A DNA stretch of 64,000 nt from Methylococcus geothermalis (GTDB lineage Bacteria > Pseudomonadota > Gammaproteobacteria > Methylococcales > Methylococcaceae). Position numbers and translations under genes: made by a program. The DNA lies in NCBI RefSeq assembly GCF_012769535.1, contig NZ_CP046565.1:1936501-2000500 (forward strand). The letters are read 5' to 3'. Under the pieces are notes generated by a model that saw nothing but the letters and a program-made list of their open reading frames with translations, had not been told where the DNA came from and did no database searches. This document shows, one piece after another, positions 40,657 through 53,555 of the stretch (position 1 is the first letter of the stretch; each line of letters starts with the position of its first letter).

Positions 40657-41534
40657 AATCAGGCTACGTGGCCTTGGTGGGCCGCCCCAACGTCGGCAAG
40701 TCGACCCTGCTCAACCATCTGCTGGGCCAGAAGCTCAGCATCGTCTCGCGCCGGCCGCAAACCACCCGCCACCGCATTCTCGGGATCAAGACCGACGAGC
40801 GCGGTCAGGCGATTTACGTCGACACGCCCGGCATCCATGGCGGCGGGCAGCGGGCCATGAACCGCTATCTCAACCGCACCGCGATCTCATCGCTGCTCGG
40901 TGTCGACCTCATCGTCTGGCTGGTGGATCAGGCCGGCTGGCTGCCGGATGACGCGCTGGTCATGGCCCGGATCAAGGAGGCCAAGCTCCCCGTGATCCTC
41001 GCCATCAACAAGGTCGATCGCCTCAACGACAAGGACGTCCTGCTGCCGTTCGTCGCCGAGGCCGACGCGCTGGGGATGTTCTCCGACATCGTGCCGATCT
41101 CGGCGCTCAAGGGCGTCAACTTGCCGGTGCTGGAAAAGCGCATCCTGGCGCTCCTGCCCGAGGGCGAGCCGATCTATCCGGAAGACCAGATTTCCGACCG
41201 GCCGGAGCGCTTCTTCGTGGCGGAAATCATCCGCGAGAAGCTGTTCAACCGCTTGGCACAGGAGGTGCCGCACGCGCTCACCGTCCAGATCGAGCAGTAC
41301 AAGGAGTCCCAGACCCTGGTCCGCATCCATGCCGTCATCTGGGTGGAAAGGGAAGGGCAGAAAGCCATCGTCATCGGCAAGAGCGGCGAGGTCCTGAAAC
41401 GGGTCGGCGAAGCATCGCGCAAGGATCTGGAGCGCATGCTGGAGCGGCGCGTCTATCTCGAACTCTGGGTCAAGGTCAAGCGCGGCTGGTCGGATAGCGA
41501 ACGGGCATTGCAGGCCCTGGGCTATGCCGAGTGA
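40653..41534 (+). CDS. era: GTPase Era
   Basis: A 293-residue GTPase that binds 16S rRNA and assists 30S assembly. The P-loop GRPNVGKS is at 10-17, with DTPGIH and NKVD as G3 and G4, and a C-terminal KH domain (GKSGEVLKRVGEASRKDLE). The start is TTG at 40653 with GAGGA seven bases upstream; it overlaps the rnc stop (TTGA). The frame is open further 5' but only inside rnc. Confidence 0.96.
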   Translation: MKSGYVALVGRPNVGKSTLLNHLLGQKLSIVSRRPQTTRHRILGIKTDERGQAIYVDTPGIHGGGQRAMNRYLNRTAISSLLGVDLIVWLVDQAGWLPDDALVMARIKEAKLPVILAINKVDRLNDKDVLLPFVAEADALGMFSDIVPISALKGVNLPVLEKRILALLPEGEPIYPEDQISDRPERFFVAEIIREKLFNRLAQEVPHALTVQIEQYKESQTLVRIHAVIWVEREGQKAIVIGKSGEVLKRVGEASRKDLERMLERRVYLELWVKVKRGWSDSERALQALGYAE

Positions 41535-41593
41535 TCTCGCCTGCCGCGGGAATGCTCTCCCGGCCGCGATCTCTCGGGGGCTGAAGCCCTCGT

Positions 41594-42340
41594 ATGTTCT
41601 TCCCCCGCATGCCGAATGAAGCCCTGCAGCGGGGCGACCCGAGCCGTGTACTGCTTGACAGTGCCTTCGTGCTGCACCGGCGCGATTACCGCGAAACCAG
41701 CCTCATTCTCGAACTGTTCACGCTCCATCATGGCCGCATCGGCCTGATCGCCAAGGGCGCCCGCCGCGGCAGGCAGGGGCTGGCGCCGGTACTGCAGCCT
41801 TTCGTGCCTCTCCTGGTGTCCTGGTGCGGACGAGGCGAGCTTGCCACTCTGACTCAAGCGGAAGCCGGCGGTTCCGGCCTCAGGCTCCAGCACACTGCGC
41901 TGTTCTGCGGCTTCTACCTGAACGAACTCCTGATGAAGTTGCTGCCGTCGCACGATCCCCATCCCGAGCTATTCAACGCCTATCGGCACGCCCTGGCAGA
42001 CCTCGCCGCTGATGAGGATCCCGAAACTGCGCTACGCGGTTTCGAGCTCTCGCTGCTGGAGGACATCGGTTATGGCCTGCAGCTCGTGGCGGAGGCAGTC
42101 GGCGGACAGGCTGTCCGGCCCGACAGACTTTACACTTACCGGATCGAAGCCGGCCCTGTCCCCGCCACCGAGGATGAGGCCGATGCGGTGCTCGGCGCTA
42201 CCCTCCTGGCCTTGCGCGATCGCCGCTTCGACTCGCCCGAAACCCGCACGGAAGCCAAGCGCCTGATGCGGCGAATCATCGCCCATCATCTGGAAGGGCG
42301 GGCGCTCAAGAGCCGTGAGCTGTTCCGGAACTCGCCTTGA
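41594..42340 (+). CDS. recO: DNA repair protein RecO
   Basis: A 248-residue recombination mediator of the RecFOR pathway that loads RecA at gaps. The N-terminal OB domain shows AFVLHRRDYRETSLILELFT and LIAKGARRGR (family signature), followed by the helical C-terminal domain. The first ATG (41594) is used; an ATG at 41609 is equally possible. It lies 59 bases after era and ends the long rpoE-recO run. Confidence 0.94.
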   Translation: MFFPRMPNEALQRGDPSRVLLDSAFVLHRRDYRETSLILELFTLHHGRIGLIAKGARRGRQGLAPVLQPFVPLLVSWCGRGELATLTQAEAGGSGLRLQHTALFCGFYLNELLMKLLPSHDPHPELFNAYRHALADLAADEDPETALRGFELSLLEDIGYGLQLVAEAVGGQAVRPDRLYTYRIEAGPVPATEDEADAVLGATLLALRDRRFDSPETRTEAKRLMRRIIAHHLEGRALKSRELFRNSP

Positions 42341-42497
42341 GTTCGCCTCCCCGGCCAGGCGCCGTTCGACGTGGCGGACATCCGGCCGCGCGCTGATCAG
42401 GCACGTCATTGCGCGAAGCGGAACGGGCGGGATCGGGTCTCGATGGTGCTTGAATATCCGCAAGAAGGGGCAAGGCGATCGAGTCGATGGCTAACGA

Positions 42498-42526
42498 TTG
42501 ACAGCGGTCGTCAAAAGGACTAAGAG
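42498..42526 (+). promoter_or_regulatory. Candidate sigma70 promoter of the 42.6 kb membrane protein gene
   Basis: A consensus TTGACA (42498-42503) followed by a 17-base spacer and TAAGAG (42521-42526). The -10 is weak (three of six matches). The leader would be about 65 bases. It lies in the 257-base gap after recO, which otherwise holds nothing recognisable. Confidence 0.45.
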
Positions 42527-42597
42527 TCCATTTATCCTGACGAAATAGATCTTCGCCGGGAAACATTCACACCGTAACGCCGGTAAGGGGGTTGGCC

Positions 42598-43134
42598 ATG
42601 AAACGACTGTATTACCTTACGGACACTCTCGACAGCGTGGAGAGGATAGCCGAGGCTTTGCATAAGGAGGGCGTATCCGACTGGAACTTCCACGTCATCA
42701 GCAAGGACCAGGCGGGTCTGTACCGCCGCCACATCCATTCGGCGAACTTCGTCCAGAAGTCCGATGTGGTGCGCTACGCCGAGCGCGGGGCCATGGTGGG
42801 ATTCCTCTGTTCCATCCTCGGCAGCGTTTATGTCGCCAGCGAGCAGCCATTCGGTCCCGACATGAGCGGGATGGTTTATTTTGCGATTTTCGGCTTCGTG
42901 ACACTGTTCGGCGTCTGGGTGGGCGGACTGATGGGAATGGCCACCGAGAATCAGAAGATCGCCGCCTATCACGGCGAGATCGAGGCTGGGAAGCACCTTA
43001 TCCTCATCGATGCCAAGGCTGAAGAGGAAGAGCGCGTCCGCGAGCTGATGGCGCGCACCTATCCGGACGCGCATTTGCTGCGGGTGGGGTCGACCCTGAT
43101 CAATCCATTCAAATTTGCACGACCCGCCGTCTGA
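42598..43134 (+). CDS. Two-segment membrane protein, unknown function
   Basis: A 178-residue protein I do not recognise by name. A soluble N-terminal part (1-62) is followed by two hydrophobic segments separated by a short loop (about 67-83 and 91-112, the second rich in glycine: [11 protein letters not shown]) and a charged C-terminal domain ([12 protein letters not shown]). The glycine pattern resembles small proteins related to general-stress membrane proteins, but that is only an impression. ATG 42598 is preceded by GGGG about nine bases upstream. It is transcribed alone, with its own promoter candidate and a clear terminator. Confidence 0.75.
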   Translation: MKRLYYLTDTLDSVERIAEALHKEGVSDWNFHVISKDQAGLYRRHIHSANFVQKSDVVRYAERGAMVGFLCSILGSVYVASEQPFGPDMSGMVYFAIFGFVTLFGVWVGGLMGMATENQKIAAYHGEIEAGKHLILIDAKAEEEERVRELMARTYPDAHLLRVGSTLINPFKFARPAV

Positions 43135-43149
43135 TGGCCGGCGGCAGCC

Positions 43150-43190
43150 GGTCCGAGCCCTTCTTTCCATGAAGGGGCGGGCCGGTTTTT
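43150..43190 (+). terminator. Rho-independent terminator after the 42.6 kb gene
   Basis: The stem GGTCCG..CCCTTC (43150-43163) pairs with GAAGGG..CGGGCC (43171-43183) around a seven-base loop, with a small internal loop, and is followed by five T (43186-43190). It starts 15 bases after the stop codon at 43134, and miaB transcription begins just beyond it. Confidence 0.75.
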
Positions 43191-43209
43191 CGTTTGGTTC
43201 TCGCAAGTC

Positions 43210-43218
43210 TGCTAGAAT
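43210..43218 (+). promoter_or_regulatory. Extended -10 promoter of the miaB operon
   Basis: TGCTAGAAT gives an extended -10 (TGn followed by TAGAAT, 43213-43218). The -35 region is T-rich but has no good hexamer at the right distance. The miaB ATG lies 50 bases downstream. Confidence 0.5.
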
Positions 43219-43267
43219 AGCGCCATTCCCCGATGCTGATCCCCGACGGTTCCGCAACCCGAAACAC

Positions 43268-44641
43268 ATGCCGCAAAAGCTCTACATCGAGACCTTCGGC
43301 TGCCAGATGAATGAGTACGATTCCGCCAAGATGCGGGATCTGCTCGACGCTTCCGACGGCTTCGTACTCACACAGACGCCCGAAGAGGCGGATGTCCTCC
43401 TGCTCAATACCTGCTCGATCCGGGAAAAGGCCCAGGAAAAAGTCTTCTCGCAACTGGGCCGTTGGCGCCCGATCAAGCTCCGGCGTCCCGAGGTGATCAT
43501 CGGTGTGGGCGGCTGCGTGGCAAGCCAGGAAGGCGAGGCCCTGCAGAAGCGGGCGCCCTATGTCGACATCGTGTTCGGCCCACAGACGCTGCACCGCCTG
43601 CCCGCCATGGTCGAGCAGGTCAGGCGCGACCGGCAGCCGGTGGTGGACGTGTCGTTCCCGGCGATCGAAAAATTCGACGCGCTGCCCGAGCCGCGCGCCG
43701 AAGGCCCCAAGGCCTACGTGTCGGTGATGGAAGGCTGCAGCAAGTACTGCACCTTCTGTGTCGTGCCCTATACCCGTGGCGAGGAAATCAGCCGCCCGGT
43801 CGACGATGTGGTCGCCGAGGTCGTGGCGCTGGCGGCGCAGGGTGTCCGCGAGATCAACCTGCTGGGCCAGAACGTGAATGCGTATCGCGGCGCGCTGGCC
43901 GACGGCGGCGTGGCCGATCTGGCCCTGCTGCTGCATTACGTGGCGGCGGTGGACGGCATCGACCGCATCCGCTTCACCACCTCGCATCCGGTGGAGTTTT
44001 CCGACAGCCTGATCGAGGCTTTCCGCGACATTCCGCAACTGGTCAGCCATCTGCACCTCCCGGTCCAGAGCGGCAGCGACCGGATTCTCGGGCTGATGAA
44101 ACGGGGACATACCCGCGCCGAGTACATCGACAGGATCGCCCGGCTGCGCGAGGTTCGGCCCGATCTGAGTCTGTCGTCGGATTTCATCGTCGGCTTTCCG
44201 GGCGAAACCGACGACGATTTCGAGGACACGATGGCGCTGATCGGCCAGCTCGGCTTCGACCATTCCTTCAGTTTCATCTTCAGCGCCCGGCCGGGTACAC
44301 CGGCGGCGGAAATGATCGACGATGTGGCACTGGAAACCAAGCGCGCGCGTCTGGCCCGATTGCAGGCCAAAATCGCGTCGCAGGCCGCGGCCATCTCTTC
44401 GGGGATGCTGAACAGCGTGCAATCGGTGCTGGTCGAAGGCACTTCACGCAAGGATTTCAGCGAACTCAGCGGCCGCACCGAGAACAATCGGGTGGTGAAT
44501 TTCGAAGGCCATCCGCGTCTCATCGGCCAGTTCGTCGACGTGGTGATCACCGACGCCCTGCCCAATTCGCTACGCGGCCGGATCGTTGGATTGGCCTGCG
44601 AGTCCCGCCCCGTCTCAGCAGTGACCGCTCAAGTTGCCTAA
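43268..44641 (+). CDS. miaB: tRNA-i6A37 methylthiotransferase MiaB
   Basis: A radical-SAM enzyme of 457 residues that adds a methylthio group to isopentenyl-A37 in tRNAs reading UNN codons. The N-terminal UPF0004 domain holds an auxiliary 4Fe-4S cluster on C12, C49 and C83. The radical-SAM cluster is C157, C161, C164 (CSKYCTFC), the same positions as in E. coli. A C-terminal TRAM domain binds tRNA. ATG 43268 starts the conserved [19 protein letters not shown]. It overlaps phoH by eight bases. Confidence 0.97.
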   Translation: MPQKLYIETFGCQMNEYDSAKMRDLLDASDGFVLTQTPEEADVLLLNTCSIREKAQEKVFSQLGRWRPIKLRRPEVIIGVGGCVASQEGEALQKRAPYVDIVFGPQTLHRLPAMVEQVRRDRQPVVDVSFPAIEKFDALPEPRAEGPKAYVSVMEGCSKYCTFCVVPYTRGEEISRPVDDVVAEVVALAAQGVREINLLGQNVNAYRGALADGGVADLALLLHYVAAVDGIDRIRFTTSHPVEFSDSLIEAFRDIPQLVSHLHLPVQSGSDRILGLMKRGHTRAEYIDRIARLREVRPDLSLSSDFIVGFPGETDDDFEDTMALIGQLGFDHSFSFIFSARPGTPAAEMIDDVALETKRARLARLQAKIASQAAAISSGMLNSVQSVLVEGTSRKDFSELSGRTENNRVVNFEGHPRLIGQFVDVVITDALPNSLRGRIVGLACESRPVSAVTAQVA

Positions 44642-45620
44642 TCATCCCAGTTCATTGCAGTTGCTCCTGGAGCCGTCGGACAATGCCCGGCTCGCGAACC
44701 TGTGCGGCCAGTTCGACGAGCACCTGCGCCAGATCGAGCGGCGCCTCGGGGTTGAAATCCAAAACCGCGGCAACCAGTTCCAGATCATCGGCGCCGGCAA
44801 GGCAGCCCGGGCGGCCTTCGCGGTGATCCGCAGCCTGTTCGACGCGGCCCAGCACGAGATCATCACGCCGGAGCGGGTTCATTTGTCGCTGCAGACCGCG
44901 AATGTCGATACGCTGGTGAGCGAAGCCGCCGCTCCCGAAGAGGAGGTGCTGATCCGCACCAAGCGCTCGGTGATCCGGGCGCGCGGGACCAACCAGCGGA
45001 AATACCTGCAGAACATCGAGCAGCACGACATCAATTTCGGCATCGGTCCCGCCGGTACCGGCAAGACCTATCTGGCGGTCGCCTGCGCCGTGGCGGCGCT
45101 GGAGCAGGAACAGGTCCGGCGCCTGGTGCTGGCGCGGCCGGCGGTCGAGGCGGGAGAAAAGCTGGGCTTTCTGCCGGGCGACATGGCGCAGAAGATCGAT
45201 CCGTATCTGCGTCCGCTGTACGATGCTCTGTATGAGATGCTCGGCTTCGAACGCGTCGCCAAGCTGATCGAGCGCAACGTGATCGAAGTGGCGCCGCTCG
45301 CCTTCATGCGCGGGCGGACCCTCAACGATTCCTTCATCATTCTCGACGAAGCCCAAAATACGACGATAGAACAGATCAAAATGTTCCTGACCCGGGTGGG
45401 TTTCGGCTCCCGCGCGGTCATCACCGGCGACATCACCCAGACCGACCTGCCGCGCAACAAGGAATCCGGGTTGCGCCACGTGCTGCAGGTGCTGCGCGAT
45501 GTGGAAGGCATCAGTTTCACCTTCTTCAGCACCCGCGACGTGGTGCGTCACCCGCTGGTCCAGCGCATCGTCGCTGCCTACGAAGCACACGAGAAGGCAC
45601 AGCAGGAGGGAGGCGAATGA
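44634..45620 (+). CDS. ybeZ: PhoH family ATPase (YbeZ)
   Basis: A 328-residue P-loop protein of the PhoH family, which acts with YbeY in rRNA maturation and RNA quality control. Walker A is GPAGTGKT (138-145) and Walker B is FIILDEAQN. The start is TTG at 44634, overlapping the miaB stop by eight bases; the downstream alternative starts would lose conserved N-terminal residues. The miaB-ybeZ-ybeY-ybeX-lnt order is the standard one. Confidence 0.95.
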   Translation: MPNHPSSLQLLLEPSDNARLANLCGQFDEHLRQIERRLGVEIQNRGNQFQIIGAGKAARAAFAVIRSLFDAAQHEIITPERVHLSLQTANVDTLVSEAAAPEEEVLIRTKRSVIRARGTNQRKYLQNIEQHDINFGIGPAGTGKTYLAVACAVAALEQEQVRRLVLARPAVEAGEKLGFLPGDMAQKIDPYLRPLYDALYEMLGFERVAKLIERNVIEVAPLAFMRGRTLNDSFIILDEAQNTTIEQIKMFLTRVGFGSRAVITGDITQTDLPRNKESGLRHVLQVLRDVEGISFTFFSTRDVVRHPLVQRIVAAYEAHEKAQQEGGE

Positions 45621-46069
45621 TCGATCTGACCCTGCAGCAAGCGACCGTTTCGACGGTGCCGGACGAGTCGGAGTTCCGTATCTGGGCGGCGGCGGCGGCG
45701 GAGAGGCGGGATGCGGAAGTCGTCATCCGCATCGTCGACGCGGACGAAAGTGCGAGATTGAATTCGACCTACCGAGGTAAAACCGGGCCGACCAATGTGT
45801 TGAGTTTCCCTTTCACGGTCCCGGCGGGTGTACCCAATGCTCTGCTGGGTGATCTGGTGATCTGCGCGCCGGTGGTGGAGCGCGAGGCGCGGGAGCAGGG
45901 CAAGGCTCCCAAGGCCCACTGGGCCCACATGGTCGTCCACGGCATGCTGCATCTGCAGGGCTACGATCACATCGAAGATGCGGATGCGGAAGTCATGGAA
46001 AACCGCGAAATCATGATACTGCGCGGCTTGGGCATCGAAAATCCCTATCTGGAGATTGAGTCGCAATGA
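45617..46069 (+). CDS. ybeY: Endoribonuclease YbeY
   Basis: A 150-residue metal-dependent RNase required for 16S rRNA 3' maturation and 70S quality control. The zinc site is H108, H112, H118 in HGMLHLQGYDH. RLNSTYRGKTGPTNVLSFP is the conserved substrate-side segment (first 19 residues quoted). Four-base overlaps with ybeZ and with corC/ybeX (both ATGA) indicate translational coupling. Confidence 0.96.
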   Translation: MIDLTLQQATVSTVPDESEFRIWAAAAAERRDAEVVIRIVDADESARLNSTYRGKTGPTNVLSFPFTVPAGVPNALLGDLVICAPVVEREAREQGKAPKAHWAHMVVHGMLHLQGYDHIEDADAEVMENREIMILRGLGIENPYLEIESQ

Positions 46070-46920
46070 GCGAGGAACACTCGGGCGAACATCGAAGTTG
46101 GCTGGAGCGGCTCGTGCACTTCCTGTCCGGCGAGCCGGAAAGCCGGGAGGAGTTGCTCGAGGCGCTCCGGCATGCCCAGAAGCGTCAACTGATCGAAACC
46201 GAAGCCCTCAATATGATCGAAGGCGTGCTGCAGGTCTCCGAGCTTCGCGTCCGGGACATCATGATTCCCAGGGCGCAGATGGCGGTGGTGCCCCAGGATG
46301 CCGAACTGGAAAGAGTTTTCCCGCTGGTCGTCGAGTCGGGCCATTCCCGTTATCCGGTCATTGCCGACGACCGCGCCGAAGTGGTGGGCATCCTTTTAGT
46401 CAAGGATCTCCTGGCGCATAGCCTCCGCAACCGCCAGCTCAAGGTCTCCGAAATCATGCGCCCGGCCCTGTTCGTGCCGGAGAGCAAGCGCCTCAATGTG
46501 CTGTTGAAAGAGTTCAAGACCTCCCGTAGCCACATGGCCATCGTCGTCGACGAATACGGCGGCGCCGCCGGCCTGGTGACCATCGAGGACGTGCTGGAGC
46601 AGATCGTCGGCGAAATCGAGGACGAGCACGATCTGGGCGAGGAAGAGTACATCTTCCGGAAGAACGATCAGGAGTACACCCTGAAAGCCATCACGCCCAT
46701 CGAGGAATTCAACGAATATTTCGGCACGGATTTCGAAGACGATGAATACGACACCGTGGGAGGAATGATCGTGCATCGCCTGGGACACGTCCCGGAACGG
46801 GGCGAGCGGATCGAGATCGGCCCCTTTCGCTTTACCGTGATTCGCGCCGACAGTCGGCGCGTGCATCTCTTGAGGCTGCTGCGCCTATCTCCGGACGCCC
46901 TCAGTCCGGCGCCGGGCTGA
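46066..46920 (+). CDS. ybeX: CBS/CorC-domain protein (CorC/YbeX)
   Basis: A 284-residue cytoplasmic protein of the HlyC/CorC family, linked to magnesium/cobalt efflux and, more recently, to ribosome metabolism. The signature VRDIMIPRAQM is followed by two CBS domains (about 65-185, with HSRYPVI and VVDEYGGAAGLVTIED) and a C-terminal CorC_HlyC domain. It lacks the DUF21 membrane domain, as does E. coli YbeX. The next gene, lnt, starts three bases downstream. Confidence 0.93.
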   Translation: MSEEHSGEHRSWLERLVHFLSGEPESREELLEALRHAQKRQLIETEALNMIEGVLQVSELRVRDIMIPRAQMAVVPQDAELERVFPLVVESGHSRYPVIADDRAEVVGILLVKDLLAHSLRNRQLKVSEIMRPALFVPESKRLNVLLKEFKTSRSHMAIVVDEYGGAAGLVTIEDVLEQIVGEIEDEHDLGEEEYIFRKNDQEYTLKAITPIEEFNEYFGTDFEDDEYDTVGGMIVHRLGHVPERGERIEIGPFRFTVIRADSRRVHLLRLLRLSPDALSPAPG

Positions 46921-46923
46921 AGG

Positions 46924-48429
46924 ATGAAGTCCGTGCTGCTAGCGCTGGTCGGCGGTGCGCTGCTGCCGCTCGCCTTCGCGCCATTCGGCTACGCGCTGGT
47001 GGCACTGCTGTCGCTGGCCTTGCTGTTCCGGGTCTGGCTGAATGCTTCCCCTCCGAGAGCGGCCATGTACGGCTATCTGTTCGGGCTGGGGCAGTTCGGG
47101 GTCGGCGTGTCCTGGGTGTTCATCAGCATGCACGAATTCGGCGGCAGCGACGTGTTTTCCGCCGCTGGCCTGACCGCGCTGTTCGTGGCCTATCTGGCTT
47201 TGTTTCCGGCGTTGGCGGGCTGGCTCGGCGTCACCGTCGGCGGCGGTTCGGTGCTCGTTCGGGCGTTGCTGGTATTCCCCGCCGCCTGGGTCGTCACCGA
47301 ATGGCTCCGGGGCTGGCTGTTCAGCGGTTTCCCCTGGCTGCAGATCGGCTATAGCCAGACCGATACCGGATTGCGCAGCATTGCGCCGGTGTTCGGCGTG
47401 TTCGGGGTAGGCTGGCTGCTCGCCGTACTGGCCGGTCTGGTGCTGAGCGCCTGGTTGCTGGACCGGCGCGGTCGCCGATTGGCACTGCTCGGCGCCGCGG
47501 TCGTGCTGGTCGGCAGTACCCAGTTCGCGAAGGTGCAATGGACTCAACCCGCCGGCGATCCGATCCGTGTCACGCTGTTGCAGGGCAATGTGCCGCAAGA
47601 CCAGAAGTGGCGGCCGGAAGCGAAAAGCGCCACCGTCCAAATGTACGTCGACATGACCCGCCAGCATTGGGATTCCCGGCTGATCGTATGGCCTGAGACC
47701 GCGGTGCCGGCGTTCTACCAGCAAGTGGCCGAGAGCTTCATGGCGCCGCTGGAGGCGGAGGCCCGCCAGCACGGTGTCGACATTCTGGTCGGTGTGCCTT
47801 ACTACGAGGCCCAGGGTGACCGCTACTACAATGCGGTCGTGACGCTGGGCGCAAAGCCGGGCCGCTATTTCAAGCGCCACCTGGTGCCGTTCGGGGAGTT
47901 CCTGCCGTTGCGGCCGGTGCTGGGCTTCGTGCTGGATATCCTGCAGATCCCGCTGGCGGATTTCACCGCCGGGGCACCCCGCCAGACGCTGCTCCAGGCG
48001 GCGGGCTATCCGCTGATCGCGTCGATCTGCTATGAGGACATCTTCGGCCAGGAATCGCTGGCGGGGTTACCGGAAGGGGCCTATCTGGTGAACGTCACCA
48101 ACGACGCCTGGTTCGGCGATTCGTTCGCACCCTACCAGCACTGGCAGAAGGCGAGGATGCGGGCATTGGAGACAGGGCGTTACATGCTGCGCGCCACCAA
48201 CACCGGCGTTACCGGCATCATCGACGCCAGCGGCAAGCCGGTCGCCGTTGCGCCCATGTTTCGGCGTGAGGCGCTGACCGGCATGCTGCAGCCCATGGCG
48301 GGCGCGACACCCTATGCTTTGTGGGGTGACTGGCCGGCGGTCGGGCTATGCGCGGGGATCATCGGTGCCTGCTTTTTCAGACGCCGCCGCAACGTCTTGC
48401 TTCCTCCCCCTCGGGGTGGGGGGAGCTAG
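46924..48429 (+). CDS. lnt: Apolipoprotein N-acyltransferase Lnt
   Basis: Adds the third acyl chain to bacterial lipoproteins in the inner membrane; 501 residues. Six or more membrane segments occupy the first 190 residues, followed by a nitrilase-type domain with triad E258 (VWPETAVP), K317 (FKRHLVPFGEFLP) and C369 (ASICYEDIFG). The last residues (NVLLPPPRGGGS) are encoded by a G/C-rich palindrome and look non-conserved. The stop overlaps the stop of the opposing ParA-like gene by four bases. Confidence 0.95.
   Translation: MKSVLLALVGGALLPLAFAPFGYALVALLSLALLFRVWLNASPPRAAMYGYLFGLGQFGVGVSWVFISMHEFGGSDVFSAAGLTALFVAYLALFPALAGWLGVTVGGGSVLVRALLVFPAAWVVTEWLRGWLFSGFPWLQIGYSQTDTGLRSIAPVFGVFGVGWLLAVLAGLVLSAWLLDRRGRRLALLGAAVVLVGSTQFAKVQWTQPAGDPIRVTLLQGNVPQDQKWRPEAKSATVQMYVDMTRQHWDSRLIVWPETAVPAFYQQVAESFMAPLEAEARQHGVDILVGVPYYEAQGDRYYNAVVTLGAKPGRYFKRHLVPFGEFLPLRPVLGFVLDILQIPLADFTAGAPRQTLLQAAGYPLIASICYEDIFGQESLAGLPEGAYLVNVTNDAWFGDSFAPYQHWQKARMRALETGRYMLRATNTGVTGIIDASGKPVAVAPMFRREALTGMLQPMAGATPYALWGDWPAVGLCAGIIGACFFRRRRNVLLPPPRGGGS
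48404..48425. repeat. Palindrome spanning the lnt / ParA-like gene junction
   Basis: CTCCCCC (48404-48410) pairs with GGGGGAG (48419-48425) across an eight-base loop, immediately before the shared CTAG that holds both stop codons. It resembles the CCCTCTCCC-type repeat found in leuS. It probably terminates transcription from both sides, although no T tract is present. Confidence 0.5.
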
Positions 48430-49202
48430 GTCTCCAGCTCGTCGAACAAGGCCTGGAATTCATTGGACAGCTTGTGGTCCGGCGCATAGTAAAGCAGGGG
48501 CTTGGATTCGCTGTGCGATTCCCTGACCTTCACCGAGGGTGAAATCCGGGTATCCAGTACGGGGTGGCCTTCGGCGAGCAGTTCCTCGACCAGCTTCTGC
48601 GGCAGACTGGCGCGACTCTGGTACTGATTGACGATGATGCCTTCCAGCATCAGGCCGTCATTGTGGTCCGCCTTGATTTCGGCGATCACCGCCAGCAGGT
48701 TGTACAGGGCCTCGCGCGAGAAGGCATCGCAATCGAACGGGATCAGGCAGCGGCGAGCCGCGATCAGGGCCGAGCGGCTGTAGAAATTCAGGACCGGCGG
48801 CGTGTCGATGAAGACCCGGTCGAAGCCCGAGAGGGCTTCCAACGCCTCGCGCAGCTTGTAGATCTTGTAGCGGGATTCCAGCCGCCCCTGCAGCGGCTCG
48901 AGCTCGGGGTGTGAAGGTGCAATGTACAGATTGGGATAGGGGGTCTCGTGGATAACCGCATTCAGCCCCTCGTCCTGGCCTTTGCCGAACAGGCTCAGGC
49001 CCAATGTGTCCTTGAAGAAGCGCGCGATGGTGCGGTCCTGGTCCGCCACCTTCTGACCCAAAAGATAATGGGTGGAATTGCCCTGGACATCCAGATCGAT
49101 GACCAGCGTCTTCTTGCCTTTGGCGGCGCTGATGGCGGCGAGATTGCAAGTGATGGTCGATTTACCGACGCCGCCCTTCTGGTTGAATATGACCCTATGC
49201 AT
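48426..49202 (-). CDS. ParA/MinD-family ATPase (orphan)
   Basis: A 258-residue ParA-type ATPase with the deviant Walker A motif KGGVGKST (9-16), the switch region DLDVQGNSTHYLLG, and DTPPVLNFYSR as the Walker B region. Such proteins position chromosomes, plasmids or large protein assemblies. No ParB, MinE or parS-like site is present in the window, so it is an orphan copy. GGGGGAG lies nine bases upstream of the ATG. Its stop shares the CTAG with lnt. The cargo is unknown. Confidence 0.9.
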   Translation of the reverse strand: MHRVIFNQKGGVGKSTITCNLAAISAAKGKKTLVIDLDVQGNSTHYLLGQKVADQDRTIARFFKDTLGLSLFGKGQDEGLNAVIHETPYPNLYIAPSHPELEPLQGRLESRYKIYKLREALEALSGFDRVFIDTPPVLNFYSRSALIAARRCLIPFDCDAFSREALYNLLAVIAEIKADHNDGLMLEGIIVNQYQSRASLPQKLVEELLAEGHPVLDTRISPSVKVRESHSESKPLLYYAPDHKLSNEFQALFDELET

Positions 49203-49259
49203 GATTGTCTCCCCCGAACGCTGCCGCTCCTTAAATAAGCGTTCATCGCCTGTTTCGGC

Positions 49260-49288
49260 TTCAGATTCGACGCGGCGTCCGGTATTCT
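49260..49288 (+). promoter_or_regulatory. Candidate promoter of leuS
   Basis: TTCAGA (49260-49265), 17-base spacer, TATTCT (49283-49288); four of six matches each. The leuS ATG is 35 bases downstream. It lies in the 120-base gap shared with the ParA-like gene. Confidence 0.35.
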
Positions 49289-49304
49289 AGCCACTTTTGC
49301 TTGA

Positions 49305-52524
<3,220 letters not shown>

Positions 52525-52528
<4 letters not shown>

Positions 52529-53529
52529 AGCTGAGGCCGGATCAACTGGCCGGTGCGTTGGAGCGTGGCCTCGCCCCGGTCTATGTTTTCTCCGGAGACG
52601 AACCCCTGCAACTGGGTGAAGCTGCGGATGCCGTCCGTGCAGCGGCCCGCGAACGGGGCTATGTCCTGCGGGAACTGTTTCATGTCGAGCCAGGTTTCAG
52701 CTGGGGAGCTTTTCTGGAGGCCGGCGATTCCGTACCCCTATTCGGCGACCTGCGCATCCTGGACCTGCGCCTCAATGCCAAGCCGGACAAGGAAGGCGCC
52801 GCTGCACTGCTGCGCTATCTCGAAAATCCGCCGTCGGATGCGATCCTCATCCTCACCTTGCCGCGCTTGACCAAGGATGAGTTGAATGCCGCCTGGGCGC
52901 GCGCCGCTGACTCGGCGGGCGTGCTGGTACAGGTCTGGCCGCTGGAAGGGCGGGAGCTGATCGGCTGGCTGGACCGGCGCCTGAATCGCTTCGGCATGCT
53001 GGCGGACCAGTCCGGCCTCCGGTTCCTGGCTGCTCGGGTGGAGGGCAATCTGCTGGCGGCCGCGCAGGAGATCGAAAAGCTCCGTATTCTGTACGGCGCC
53101 GGGCGGATCGAAGACGACCAGATCCTGTCCGCCGTTTCCGATTGCGCCCGTTACGACGTCTTCGATGTCGCCGCCGCCATGCTTGAAGGGCGACTTGTCC
53201 GAACCTTGAGAATCCTGCGGGGACTCGAAGGGGAAGGGGTGGCGCCGCTGGTGGTGCTTTGGGCGGTAGCCCGCGAATTGCGTTCGCTTGCGGCCGTGCA
53301 GCGGGAGATGGCACGAGGTCAATCGGTGGATGCCGTTCTGTCCAGGCAGCGGCTAGTCGACAAGCGCAAGGACGCGTTCGCCAAGGCGGCCCGACGTCTG
53401 AGCCGGGAGCGCGTGCTCGACGCGATCCGGCTATGCACGCGGGTCGACAGGATGGTCAAAGGGCTGGAGCCCGGCGATCCCTGGGTCGCTCTGGCCGATG
53501 TCTGCCTGTGTGTCACCGCTCCCCCCTGA
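52525..53529 (+). CDS. holA: DNA polymerase III delta subunit HolA
   Basis: Clamp-loader subunit of 334 residues that opens the beta clamp. N-terminal residues VYVFSGDEPLQLGEAADAVR match the family; the sequence is otherwise typical of HolA with a three-domain AAA+ arrangement and C-terminal collar domain. Start is TTG at 52525, overlapping the lptE stop (TTGA). E. coli HolA is 343 residues. Confidence 0.94.
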
Positions 53530-53555
53530 TTTAGCGAAGTGAAGGTAAACCGATC

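Noticed and set aside
41535-41593. Possible terminator between era and recO
   Set aside because: Short GC-rich complementarity exists but no T tract, and the operon continues in the same direction in related gene orders.
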